The notes under the pieces: model-generated
The model's input: the letters and a program-made list of their open reading frames with translations, nothing else
Told to the model about the DNA's origin: nothing
Database searches by the model: none
Program-made: the position numbers and the translations under genes
Assembly: GCA_016186795.1 (NCBI GenBank)
Contig: JACPKY010000002.1
Coordinates: 755,814-819,813 of the forward strand
Direction: 5' to 3'
Source: Candidatus Gottesmanbacteria bacterium
Lineage (GTDB): Bacteria; Patescibacteria; Microgenomatia; 2-02-FULL-39-11
Length of the DNA stretch: 64,000 bases
Shown here: positions 54,235 to 62,020 of the stretch, piece by piece
How the letters are laid out: every line of letters begins with the position of its first letter
Numbering within the stretch: position 1 is the first letter of the stretch

Positions 54235-54633
54235 ATGAAGAAACAACAAAGAACAAAACAAGAATTTGCAAAAACGAAACTCACACCTGAGCAGTATGAT
54301 ATTTGTTTTCTGAAAGGAACTGAACCACCATTTTCGGGGAAATACTACAATACTCGTTCAAAGGGTGTTTATGAATGTGTTGTATGCAACCTTCCACTTT
54401 TTTCATCTGAGACAAAGTATGATTCAGGAACCGGATGGCCAAGCTTCTGGGATACGGTCAAGACGGAAAATATTCTTTTCCAAGACGATAGAAGTTTGGG
54501 GATGGTGCGAACTGAAGTACTTTGCAAAAAGTGTGGTTCACATCTTGGGCATATCTTCGATGACGGGCCGAAACCATCGGGAAAACGTTACTGTATTAAT
54601 TCTCTTGCACTCTCCTTTAAGCCAGAAAAGTAA
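54235..54633 (+). CDS. msrB: Peptide-methionine (R)-S-oxide reductase MsrB
   Basis: 132 residues. Zinc ligands Cys48, Cys51, Cys97 and Cys100, the GTGWPSF motif, and the catalytic Cys120 in RYCINS are all seen. It repairs the R form of oxidised methionine. A Shine-Dalgarno AAGGAG and a TATAAT upstream give its own promoter. MsrA is found at the right end of the window. Confidence 0.96.
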   Translation: MKKQQRTKQEFAKTKLTPEQYDICFLKGTEPPFSGKYYNTRSKGVYECVVCNLPLFSSETKYDSGTGWPSFWDTVKTENILFQDDRSLGMVRTEVLCKKCGSHLGHIFDDGPKPSGKRYCINSLALSFKPEK

Positions 54634-54635
54634 CA

Positions 54636-55619
54636 TTAGTTTACAACATTCGATGGGTCGAGTCCGCGCAGGCTCTCAATAGATCCGCCAAGAGGAATTA
54701 CCATCTTCTCCATATTCTCGATCATCATGCCGATATATGTATGATTCTGTTCGGTCCCCTCTCCTGGTAGATCGTCATCTCGTAATGTGGAAATAACCTT
54801 CGCACCTCCCTCTTTTGCGATCTGGTTAAGGACTTTACTTGGAAAGACTTCTGAACCGAAAATCGCTGGAACATTTTCTTTCCTTAGTTGATTAATAAGA
54901 GTTGCTACCTCTTTCGGATTTGGCTCGGTAAAATCTGATGGTTGAATGGCACCAATAACCGTCATACCATATCGTTTTGCAAAATAAGCAAATGAGTCAT
55001 GATACGTAAGAAGTTTTCTGTTTTCTGGCGGTATCGTCTGAATAGCTCTCGTAATTGCACGATCAAGTTCATCAATTTTTGCCATAAATTTTCTTGTATT
55101 CTCTTCGTATTCTTCTTTATGCTTTGGATCATGTGAGACGAAAACATCTCGAATTATTTGGACATATTTCTTCACGTTGTTAGGATCCATCCAAAGATGA
55201 GGATTAGGATCCCCTTGCTCTTTGGGAAACGAAAAGTCATATATCCATTCATCCTCTGAAATTGTTTGATCGCCTAAACGGACGACCAGTGCTGTTTTGG
55301 GTGCGTTTGTCTTTGCTATCTTTTCGATTGGAGTTTCTAAATGAAGACCATTAAGAAATACTATATCTGCTTTCGAGAGAATTTTTGCATCCGATGGAGC
55401 AGGTTCAAACGTATGAGAATCAACTCCCTCTGGCACAATTCCATACAGTGTAATATTTTTGCCCCCGACGTTATAGACAATATTGGTTAAAGGAGAAACA
55501 GTTGTCACAACGAAAAGAGAAGAGGCTTTTTTGCTGTCACTTTGAAAAAGTCTATAAAACAGAAGAGGCGAAAGAATAAGGAATACTATTCCAATAATGA
55601 GAAACTTCAATCTCTCCAT
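54636..55619 (-). CDS. znuA: Metal ABC transporter substrate-binding protein (ZnuA/TroA-like)
   Basis: 327 residues with a single N-terminal helix instead of a lipobox (no Cys). The binding domain has the ligands His in GVDSHTFEP, His in PHLWMDP, His in TYHDSFAYFAKRYG and the acidic FGSEVFPSK and RDDDLPG regions, a mix that fits Zn or Mn. It captures metal outside the membrane for znuCB, whose genes lie 2.4 kb downstream. SD AGGAGA precedes the ATG. Confidence 0.93.
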   Translation of the reverse strand: MERLKFLIIGIVFLILSPLLFYRLFQSDSKKASSLFVVTTVSPLTNIVYNVGGKNITLYGIVPEGVDSHTFEPAPSDAKILSKADIVFLNGLHLETPIEKIAKTNAPKTALVVRLGDQTISEDEWIYDFSFPKEQGDPNPHLWMDPNNVKKYVQIIRDVFVSHDPKHKEEYEENTRKFMAKIDELDRAITRAIQTIPPENRKLLTYHDSFAYFAKRYGMTVIGAIQPSDFTEPNPKEVATLINQLRKENVPAIFGSEVFPSKVLNQIAKEGGAKVISTLRDDDLPGEGTEQNHTYIGMMIENMEKMVIPLGGSIESLRGLDPSNVVN

Positions 55620-55665
55620 ATCTGTTTTCTCCTAAACTCATGCGTTATACCTGATATTGAATGAC

Positions 55666-55694
55666 TTGACAAGTAAACGATCGTTTACTATACT
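55666..55694 (+). promoter_or_regulatory. lexA operon promoter with LexA-type operator
   Basis: TTGACA (55666-55671), a 17-base spacer and TATACT (55689-55694). The spacer is a perfect 18-base palindrome, AGTAAACGATCGTTTACT (55672-55689), exactly where a repressor would cover the promoter. This suits autoregulation by LexA, the second gene of the transcript. The first ATG follows 9 bases after the -10, so the mRNA is nearly leaderless. Confidence 0.85.
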
Positions 55695-55703
55695 ACCAAT
55701 ACT

Positions 55704-55877
55704 ATGACCCGCTCTTCTAAAAAAATATTCTCTCAGGAATATGTACGTTGGAAAAGACAACTTCGCGCCCTGCGGAAAGGAAAATATTCTGTTGTTAAAA
55801 AGCTTGCACTTGAGGCTCAGAAAGATCTTGAAATGAAAGCACTTACCAAACAGCTCAATTTATCTCTCCCAAACTAG
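55704..55877 (+). CDS. Small basic protein (57 aa), first gene of the lexA operon
   Basis: 57 residues, MTRSSKKIFSQEYVRWKRQL at the start and rich in Lys and Arg with an amphipathic helix. No family recognised. It is placed between the lexA promoter and lexA, with 6 bases between its stop and the lexA ATG. It would be made from the same SOS-regulated mRNA, possibly a small DNA- or RNA-binding partner. Clearly a real frame by position. Confidence 0.65.
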   Translation: MTRSSKKIFSQEYVRWKRQLRALRKGKYSVVKKLALEAQKDLEMKALTKQLNLSLPN

Positions 55878-55883
55878 ATTCCC

Positions 55884-56456
55884 ATGACGATTGATTCTGC
55901 CACAAAAAAATTACGATTGTTTTTCCGAGAACAAAGTCGACTCCCGTCCTATCAAGAAATGTGTATCCTTTTTGGATTTGCTTCAAAAAAAGCAAGTTTT
56001 GAACTTGCAAAGAAGCTTATTCATGCTGGTGTCGTCGAAAAGGATGCTTCAGGAAAACTTCGCCCGAAAAATCTCTTCTCACCCCTTCCAGTACTCGGAT
56101 CAATCCAAGCCGGTCATCCGACTTTTGCTGAACAACACCTCCTTGACACGATGTCGCTTAACAATTACCTCGTTGAAAGACCAGATCATTCGTATATTCT
56201 TAAAGTGACCGGAGATTCAATGATTGAAGCAGGTATCTATCCAGGAGATATGGTAATCGTCGAAAAGGATCGGCAACCAAAAAACGGAGATGTTGTTGTA
56301 GCATTCATCGATAATGGTTTCACGCTAAAGTATTACAGGGAGGAAAACACTCATGTCTACCTTGCACCTGCAAACAAAAAGTATCCTCCTATGTATCCTC
56401 AAGAAGAACTTACTATTTTTGGTATTGTTGTTTCCGTTATGCGTAAATATTACTAG
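55884..56456 (+). CDS. lexA: LexA repressor
   Basis: 190 residues. The N-terminal winged helix (LPSYQEMCILFGFASKKASFEL) has a different recognition helix from E. coli. The C-terminal S24 peptidase has the Ala76-Gly77 cleavage site (LGSIQAGHP), the catalytic Ser112 (GDSMIEAGI) and Lys149 (FTLKYY), so self-cleavage should work. It should bind the palindrome in its own promoter. SOS targets elsewhere are not visible in this window. Confidence 0.94.
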   Translation: MTIDSATKKLRLFFREQSRLPSYQEMCILFGFASKKASFELAKKLIHAGVVEKDASGKLRPKNLFSPLPVLGSIQAGHPTFAEQHLLDTMSLNNYLVERPDHSYILKVTGDSMIEAGIYPGDMVIVEKDRQPKNGDVVVAFIDNGFTLKYYREENTHVYLAPANKKYPPMYPQEELTIFGIVVSVMRKYY

Positions 56457-56487
56457 ACGAAATCTCACTATGGTAGAATAATTGACT

Positions 56488-56781
56488 ATGCCAAAATACC
56501 AGAAATACTATCAAGATATGATTGATCAGAACCTGAAGATGTTCTCTTCATTTCAAACACTCCACGATAACTATGAGAAAAATCCTACCCTGTGGCAGAT
56601 TCAATTCAATAAAGAAGGGGGAAAAGTTCTAGAAATTATCCGGGAATGGGAACGAAGACTCTGTCAACACTCGGAACGAGGACAGTATGGAAAATATTCA
56701 CAACTTTTGGCAGAAAAATTCTGGAATACGATCCGTCTGGACTTTCCAAGGATTGATTTTATCGGAGTAAGTCAGACCTAG
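56488..56781 (+). CDS. Hypothetical soluble protein, 97 aa
   Basis: 97 residues from ATG 56488. It is helical with aromatic and acidic residues (MPKYQKYYQDMIDQNLKMF and ERRLCQHSERGQYGKYSQLLAEKFW). No family recognised. An extended -10 TGGTAGAAT at 56471-56479 lies 8 bases before ATG. It follows lexA closely but has its own promoter. Its last four bases overlap the convergent next gene. Confidence 0.55.
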   Translation: MPKYQKYYQDMIDQNLKMFSSFQTLHDNYEKNPTLWQIQFNKEGGKVLEIIREWERRLCQHSERGQYGKYSQLLAEKFWNTIRLDFPRIDFIGVSQT

Positions 56782-57161
56782 CAGGAACTCTCACATAAAA
56801 AGAGCTTTTCCGGATCATCTTTATTATCCCTTTCGCAAATCTTGACGCAAGAAATACATTGCGCAAATCGTTGGTTTTTCATTGCAACGCACGATCCATT
56901 TTCTTCCCCGCATGAAACGTATTGTCGACACCTATCTCCAAGCATATAGATCTCTGTACACGCATCAGGTGGATTATATCCGCATGTTATATCCATGCCA
57001 TGACAGTTTGTCACCTGACACTGTTTTGGAGAAAAAGGATTTGGAACGAGGTTATTCTCTTCTTGCCAATAGTTGTATCCGGAGTAAAAACCGATCCCCA
57101 AAACTATCAATCCAATAAAAAGGAAGAGAGAAAGCACGCTTGATGAGTTACTCTTCTTCAC
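56778..57161 (-). CDS. Membrane-anchored small Cys-rich protein
   Basis: 127 residues from GTG 57161, which overlaps the end of the DsbA-like gene by 14 bases. One N-terminal helix (VLSLFLFIGLIVLGIGFYSGY) is followed by about 82 residues with 12 Cys, such as CQVTNCHG, CGYNPPDAC and CISCVKIC. The density of Cys suggests an all-disulfide domain outside the membrane. Being coupled to the DsbA-like gene, it is probably a substrate or partner. A longer frame to 57341 reads antisense to that gene's code and was rejected. Confidence 0.68.
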   Translation of the reverse strand: MKKSNSSSVLSLFLFIGLIVLGIGFYSGYNYWQEENNLVPNPFSPKQCQVTNCHGMDITCGYNPPDACTEIYMLGDRCRQYVSCGEENGSCVAMKNQRFAQCISCVKICERDNKDDPEKLFLCESSC

Positions 57162-58308
57162 AATCGCTCCCAAGTCCCCCAACACAGTGTTCTGTTGGAG
57201 GTTTGCCGCGTTCAGGACATTTCTCTGAATAGATACATGCTGTATCTGAAATAGAATCAATTTGTTTCGCAAGTGCAGTACCACTTGTATCTCCAAAAGA
57301 AATAAGGATACGATCAAGATCAACAGGTTTATATGCGCCAAACTCTGGGCTTGGTTTGCCGTTTATCAAAAACTGAAGAGTATTTTTTTCACTTGAGCAG
57401 TATTTTTCATTTTCACTAAGTGTAAAACAAGTAGGAGTAAAACCAATTCCTAAAGAAGAAAAGAAATCTCCGATAGTCATTTCTTCTTTGTGGAGATGGA
57501 TAATTTCGCCATTACCATCATGAAGATGAATATTCTCATTTAATTCATTTCCCTCTTTTGATTGATATTTATCTTGACTAAAATCAACTGTTTTCCCCAG
57601 TATGTAAACTTTAAATGCCACATGAGCATGGTACTTCTCTGTAGGAGAAACAGTAATAGGAGATTTAATAATTGCAGCTTTAATCAGTGTTTGAAAGTCT
57701 TCGTAACTTCTGGGGTTTTCAATCTCTTCGCCGTTTATATAAAATGTCGGTGTTGAGTTAACACCGAGAGCAAAACCATCTTTCACGTCTTGATCAATTT
57801 TTTCCTTCACAGGAACAGATTCGATATCTTTCTTAAACATATCACTATTCAATCCAAGAGACTGTGCGTATTGCAGAGCTAAATCTTGTGCACTATTTGA
57901 TTCAGACCACTCATTTTGTTTCTCAAATAAGATATCATGCATTTCCCAAAATTTTCCCTGTAGTCCTGCAGCTTCGGCAGCAGATGCTGCCAGAGAGGCA
58001 TTTTTATGCTGCTGCAATGGAAAATTGCGAAATACAAATGTCAAATCAGTTGCAAATTCATTTTTGAGACGGGTGAGAATCGGATAATATGCACCGCAAG
58101 CGGGACATTGGAAATCTGCAAATTCGACCAACGTCACAGTGGCAGATGGTGAGGAAACTTTCTGACTATCTGCACGAACAAGAAGTGAACTATCCGCTTT
58201 TTGTGGTTGCGTTGGAGTACTTGAGGAAGAAAAGAAGAAAATTGCTGCAAGGAGAATCATTCCTGTAGCAAGAATGACTCCAATAATAACCTTCACATCG
58301 TTGGTCAT
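57148..58308 (-). CDS. Membrane-anchored DsbA-like thiol oxidoreductase with His-rich C-terminal domain
   Basis: 386 residues. A helix (VIIGVILATGMILLAAIFFF) anchors a DsbA/thioredoxin_4 domain with FADFQCPACGAYYP (Cys68, Cys71). The C-terminal part has an unusual His-rich segment (KYHAHVAFKVYILGKTVDFS, NENIHLHDGNGEIIHLH) that could bind metal, and more Cys near the end (CIYSEKCP, CVGGLGSDC). It would make disulfides in exported proteins. Start ATG at 58308 just before the tail of a short intergenic. The Cys-rich gene follows coupled. Confidence 0.85.
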   Translation of the reverse strand: MTNDVKVIIGVILATGMILLAAIFFFSSSSTPTQPQKADSSLLVRADSQKVSSPSATVTLVEFADFQCPACGAYYPILTRLKNEFATDLTFVFRNFPLQQHKNASLAASAAEAAGLQGKFWEMHDILFEKQNEWSESNSAQDLALQYAQSLGLNSDMFKKDIESVPVKEKIDQDVKDGFALGVNSTPTFYINGEEIENPRSYEDFQTLIKAAIIKSPITVSPTEKYHAHVAFKVYILGKTVDFSQDKYQSKEGNELNENIHLHDGNGEIIHLHKEEMTIGDFFSSLGIGFTPTCFTLSENEKYCSSEKNTLQFLINGKPSPEFGAYKPVDLDRILISFGDTSGTALAKQIDSISDTACIYSEKCPERGKPPTEHCVGGLGSDCEEE

Positions 58309-58346
58309 AAACTCGGCAATTATATCATAGATGAGGGAAAAACAGC

Positions 58347-58718
58347 CTATTTTCCACCGATGATCTGGAGAATATTGTTATCAGGGTCGGTAAAAGTAGC
58401 AAAATACTTATCAAATGTCGGAGCTTTGAAAGGACTTGCGAGAAATACAACATCCTTCGCTTTCAACTCCTCGTATGTTTTGGAAACAGACTTAACCACA
58501 AAATTGATCATATGTCTATGTGGATCTTGGTTTTTCCCTTTCACTTTTGAGTGCTTCCCTATCCATAGATAGACAGTTCCTACCATAAATCCAACGCCAG
58601 TATCGTTGGGATGGTGAATCTCTTCAATTTTGTTAAGATGTAAAACATCTTGATACCACTTCGCAAGCTTTCTGTAGTTATCTGACCAGATAAGGACTGC
58701 TGAAATAGTCTGAAACAT
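58347..58718 (-). CDS. VOC-fold protein, second copy
   Basis: About 123 residues from ATG 58718. FQTISAVLIWSDNYRKLAKWYQDVL starts a VOC half (pattern only), with VGFMVGTVYLWIG and a C-terminal FATFTDPDNNILQIIG. It resembles the gene at 52389 in overall layout, but they are not near identical. Enzyme or binding role is unknown. No strong ribosome site. Confidence 0.72.
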   Translation of the reverse strand: MFQTISAVLIWSDNYRKLAKWYQDVLHLNKIEEIHHPNDTGVGFMVGTVYLWIGKHSKVKGKNQDPHRHMINFVVKSVSKTYEELKAKDVVFLASPFKAPTFDKYFATFTDPDNNILQIIGGK

Positions 58719-58854
58719 GTACCACAATTATACCAAAAGGAGCATCCGTATTGATGCCGCAAACATTCGTAATAAAACCCGTATATAGACAGTTCAGGAA
58801 ATAAGATAGAATCTGGATACCAAAAAAATCCCTTTCGCTGTAAAATAACACTGT

Positions 58855-59385
58855 ATGACACGAATTTCACCTCATCAAGTCACTTTTCACACCTTCGATT
58901 CTCCTTTGGGAAAAATTCTTATTGCCATAATGAATAAACGTGTTTGTATGACAATGATTGGAAATAAAAAAGAGGTGCTTGAAAAAGAATTTCTTGGGAA
59001 ATATCCGCAAGCCAGGATTCTTTCTGCAAATAAACTACATTCTTCTTACCACAATTCTATTCTTTCCTTCATTTCCGGGAAATTGAAAGTAATCAAGGTT
59101 CCACTTATCCTTTATGGGACTAGTTTCCAGAAAACGGTTTGGAGAGAACTTCAGAAAATTCCATATGGAAAAACCTCTACATATAAAGAAATTGCGAAAC
59201 GGATCGGCTTTCCGAGAGCTTATCGTGCCGTTGCCAATGCCTGTGCCGCAAATTCTTTGGCACTACTTATTCCGTGTCATCGAGTTATTCGAAGCAACGG
59301 AAGACTTGGTGGGTATCGTTGGGGAATCGCTCATAAAAAAATGCTTTTAAAACTCGAAAAAGAACATACGGAAGCTCGCTTATAA
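58855..59385 (+). CDS. ogt: Methylated-DNA-[protein]-cysteine methyltransferase
   Basis: 176 residues. The methyl-acceptor is Cys141 in LIPCHRVIRSNGRLGGYRWG; the helix-turn-helix part TSFQKTVWRELQKIPYGKT and RAVANACAANSLALL fit. It removes O6-alkyl groups from guanine in a one-time reaction. TAAAAT at 58841-58846 lies 8 bases before ATG, so leaderless expression is likely. N-terminal 80 residues are less conserved. Confidence 0.95.
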   Translation: MTRISPHQVTFHTFDSPLGKILIAIMNKRVCMTMIGNKKEVLEKEFLGKYPQARILSANKLHSSYHNSILSFISGKLKVIKVPLILYGTSFQKTVWRELQKIPYGKTSTYKEIAKRIGFPRAYRAVANACAANSLALLIPCHRVIRSNGRLGGYRWGIAHKKMLLKLEKEHTEARL

Positions 59386-59404
59386 TTCTCCGACAAAATT
59401 TATT

Positions 59405-60715
59405 TCAATAGTAAAGTATAAATGTCGGGTAATCCTCTACATTTATGAATTTTTTTCCAAGGAAATTTTCGATCGTTGGTAACCGTGGATATCCCATCTC
59501 CTCTTTTTTTCGAATAGCAATACGTATATCGTTTTTTATAAGATCACTCACAATCGTTTCTTCGTATTGTGGATAATAGGAGTCGATGAGGGGAAAATAC
59601 AAAGGTAAATATGTTGGTGGCAAAACATCATAATGGAGATATTCAATCGTATGATTATTGAGAATATAGAAACGACGATTCTCAATTTGAAAGTGACTAA
59701 GAAGTGGATAAATTTTCTGTGTGTCAATGAATTCCTCTCTCTGGGGAAGAGAACGAAGTGTCCGATACAAGTGAATAGTCTTTCGAAGTATCAAACCTGT
59801 GTAGAAAAATAAGAAGCAGAGAAAAAGAAATCTTCCCGTACCCTTCATTGATTTAAACGACCTACCATAAACAAGGAATGCAAATGTGATAAAGGGGAGA
59901 AAATGGAGTTTAAGAACGTTCGTGAGAAGAAATACTGTCGATAGGAGAAGTGTCATTATTAAAAAAGAATCGTTTTTAATCGTTTTCTTTCTTAAAATTT
60001 TAAAAATAGCAACAACGAGTAAACCCATTCCGAAAAGAAAATATGCCGTTAAGTCAGTACGGACTATACGATCATAGTTAAGGAAAAGATGTCTATTGAA
60101 CGTAAAAAGAGAAAATACAAGTTGGGAGAGACTGTTTTTATAACTAAAGTACAGGAAAAGGAGTTCCCACCCTAAAAGAATTATTAAAAAACTGTGAATT
60201 CTTTTTGTAAAAAACAAAATTGGAATAAAAAGTAAACCAGCCGGTGGTTTTATAAATGAGGCAGAAAGAGCAACGAATCCTAAAGCGATGCTTTTTCCGG
60301 CAGTTACTTTCCCAAATGTTATTGCATACGCAAGAAGAAATAGAGTCGTGATGACAACTTCATACCATACAAAATTTTCAGAAATAAAATAATTCATTAG
60401 GACAAATAGGAACCCAACAAGAAAAAATGTGCCCTTGGATGAAATTTTCCGTAAAATGGAAAGAAACAAGAGAAGATTAATCGATTGGAAAAGAAAGTAT
60501 ATCCATTTATACGCAGAAAATGAGAGATCATTTGCAATTGGAGAAAATACGAAGTAAAGAAGAAAACCGTGATGATCAAAAAAATCCCTGTATGGAAGGA
60601 GACCTTTCTGTATGAGCCAAGAGAATAAATATATTTCCGGAGGCACCTGAATATTGGTAGTCAGAATAAGATAGGATTGAATAAAAAAATAAATAATACT
60701 TATGAGGATAATCAC
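59405..60715 (-). CDS. Polytopic membrane glycosyltransferase-like protein
   Basis: Up to 436 residues with about ten helices. The early DFFDHHGFLLYFVF loop and later PLIDSYYPQYEETIVSDLI suggest a GT-C type enzyme, but no certain catalytic motif is seen. The frame opens with GTG at 60715; the true start could be a later codon. It is convergent with ogt. A role in cell-surface glycan is likely from similarity of layout. Confidence 0.55.
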   Translation of the reverse strand: MIILISIIYFFIQSYLILTTNIQVPPEIYLFSWLIQKGLLPYRDFFDHHGFLLYFVFSPIANDLSFSAYKWIYFLFQSINLLLFLSILRKISSKGTFFLVGFLFVLMNYFISENFVWYEVVITTLFLLAYAITFGKVTAGKSIALGFVALSASFIKPPAGLLFIPILFFTKRIHSFLIILLGWELLFLYFSYKNSLSQLVFSLFTFNRHLFLNYDRIVRTDLTAYFLFGMGLLVVAIFKILRKKTIKNDSFLIMTLLLSTVFLLTNVLKLHFLPFITFAFLVYGRSFKSMKGTGRFLFLCFLFFYTGLILRKTIHLYRTLRSLPQREEFIDTQKIYPLLSHFQIENRRFYILNNHTIEYLHYDVLPPTYLPLYFPLIDSYYPQYEETIVSDLIKNDIRIAIRKKEEMGYPRLPTIENFLGKKFINVEDYPTFILYY

Positions 60716-60803
60716 AGTATTTTAAGAGCAGGATTTTTGTACAAGATTCGTTAGTACGAACTTCGACAATTAATTTCTTGAGGGATTTTTTCTACAAAAT
60801 GAA

Positions 60804-61076
60804 TTATTTTCTTTTATACATATATTTTATCCACTGCTGTTTGAAAAATGAAAGAGTCAATGTTGAGAGCATGAAACCAACCGATGGAACAACAGCGTTC
60901 AACCACGGATCTGGAATTTGGATTATCTGAAGATAAATAGCGATGGCAATATAGGTAAAAAGAGCTAGAAGAGATCTTCTTGCCCAACTTGCTTCCCATG
61001 CTTTATCAGTTTCAACATGTGCATTTCTCCTTTTAATTTTCTCCACCTCTAGACGGAGTTTTGAAATTTCCTCCAT
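60804..61076 (-). CDS. Small coiled-coil membrane protein
   Basis: 90 residues. A charged coiled coil (EEISKLRLEVEKIKRRNAHV) is followed by two helices. No family recognised. The start has TATAAT at 61083-61088, 6 bases before ATG, so it is leaderless. It stands alone between genes on the same strand. Confidence 0.6.
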   Translation of the reverse strand: MEEISKLRLEVEKIKRRNAHVETDKAWEASWARRSLLALFTYIAIAIYLQIIQIPDPWLNAVVPSVGFMLSTLTLSFFKQQWIKYMYKRK

Positions 61077-61105
61077 GGATGTATTATACGATTCTTTTTG
61101 AAAAA

Positions 61106-61366
61106 TCAGGAAGACTTGCTAGACTTTTTCGCACGAGAGGCGCTCTTTCTGGTGGCTCTATATGTTTCTCTCCGTTTAATCGATTTCCTTTGTATTTCCT
61201 CTAGATTTTCTTTCTTCTTCTTTAATTGTGCATCAACAATTTTTTGGCACTCAGGATCAGGACATACATTTAGAACGAACGTGACCAATGAACTTCCCAC
61301 GTATTCCGTCCATTTCTTGCCCACAATACGTTCCTTTCCACAGCGAATACATGCCGTATTACTCAT
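61106..61366 (-). CDS. Small zinc-ribbon protein with basic tail
   Basis: 86 residues. Cys-x2-Cys (CIRCGKERIVG) and a second Cys-x4-Cys (CPDPEC) about 25 residues later form a likely zinc ribbon. The tail is basic (KRRETYRATRKSASRAKKSSKSS, given here in part) and would bind nucleic acid. Probably a ribosome- or RNA-associated protein. No known name. Confidence 0.65.
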   Translation of the reverse strand: MSNTACIRCGKERIVGKKWTEYVGSSLVTFVLNVCPDPECQKIVDAQLKKKKENLEEIQRKSIKRRETYRATRKSASRAKKSSKSS

Positions 61367-61399
61367 GATTTCCTGTTGATTCAGGCAGAAAAGTGATGA

Positions 61400-61723
61400 T
61401 TAAAACCGGCGGTTACTATTCCTACGACCACCGAATCCTCGATGATCTCTTCCCCCACGACCATTTGTGTATGTCGGTTTTGGAAGGGCTTCTTTTACGA
61501 TAATTGTTCTTCCTTCAAAATTGTATCCATTCAATTTCTCAATCGCGGTCTGTGCCTCTTCATCGGTGCTCATCTCGACAAACCCAAATCCTCGGCTATT
61601 CCCTGAGAATTTATCCTTAATAATATTAACCGACTGGACTTGGCCATGTTGAGAAAAAAGCTGACCGAGTGCTTCCTCTGTAACAGAGAATGGAAGACTC
61701 CCTACGAATAAATTTTTTGCCAT
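61400..61723 (-). CDS. RNA-binding protein with RRM domain and Gly/Arg-rich tail
   Basis: 107 residues. RNP2 (LFVGSL, residues 5-10) and RNP1 (RGFGFVEM, residues 44-51) define the RRM fold, with a C-terminal Gly/Arg/Asn tail (NGRGGRDHRGFGGRRNSNRRF, given in part). Such proteins bind single-stranded RNA and are often cold-induced chaperones in bacteria. A strong ribosome site AAGGGAG lies upstream, and a long 5' region follows. Confidence 0.93.
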   Translation of the reverse strand: MAKNLFVGSLPFSVTEEALGQLFSQHGQVQSVNIIKDKFSGNSRGFGFVEMSTDEEAQTAIEKLNGYNFEGRTIIVKEALPKPTYTNGRGGRDHRGFGGRRNSNRRF

Positions 61724-61770
61724 TATATATAACTCCCTTCATCCTATCTCTCACAAAAGAAACAGGGAAA

Positions 61771-61890
61771 ATGCGTATAAAAAAATTTAAGCGAATAAAT
61801 CTGCCTAAACGAGAAGTCGTCAAAGGGGAAAAGATACGAAGAAATACTATGGGTATCTTTATCTTGCCTTTAGAACCAAATCCAATTTAA
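61771..61890 (+). CDS. Possible basic peptide (39 aa)
   Basis: ATG at 61771, TAA at 61888. MRIKKFKRINLPKREVVKGE is a Lys/Arg-rich start. A weak ribosome site CAGGGA precedes it. The inverted repeat at 61890 lies directly after its stop. There is no homology; the region may instead be the 5' leader of the RRM gene on the other strand. Confidence 0.28.
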   Translation: MRIKKFKRINLPKREVVKGEKIRRNTMGIFILPLEPNPI

Positions 61891-61915
61891 ACAGATTTAT
61901 TGGTTTAAATCTGTT
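61890..61915. repeat. Perfect 10-base inverted repeat upstream of the RRM gene
   Basis: AACAGATTTA-6 bases-TAAATCTGTT, flanked by runs of T and A. It may be a terminator, an operator for the RRM gene or an RNA hairpin. The region 61724-62008 has no other clear feature, and no T-run long enough for a normal terminator. Confidence 0.55.
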
Positions 61916-62020
61916 AGTTTAACTAATCATATCAAATTTACCTCAAAAGGTCAATAAATCATATGAGGCACGATCACGGTACAACCGCAAAAGTTGCCTT
62001 TTTAGGTGTATGATAAAAAA

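Noticed and set aside
56778..57341. Longer version of the Cys-rich protein starting at 57341
   Set aside because: The first 60 residues would overlap the conserved end of the DsbA-like gene in another frame; the GTG at 57161 gives a compact anchored protein.
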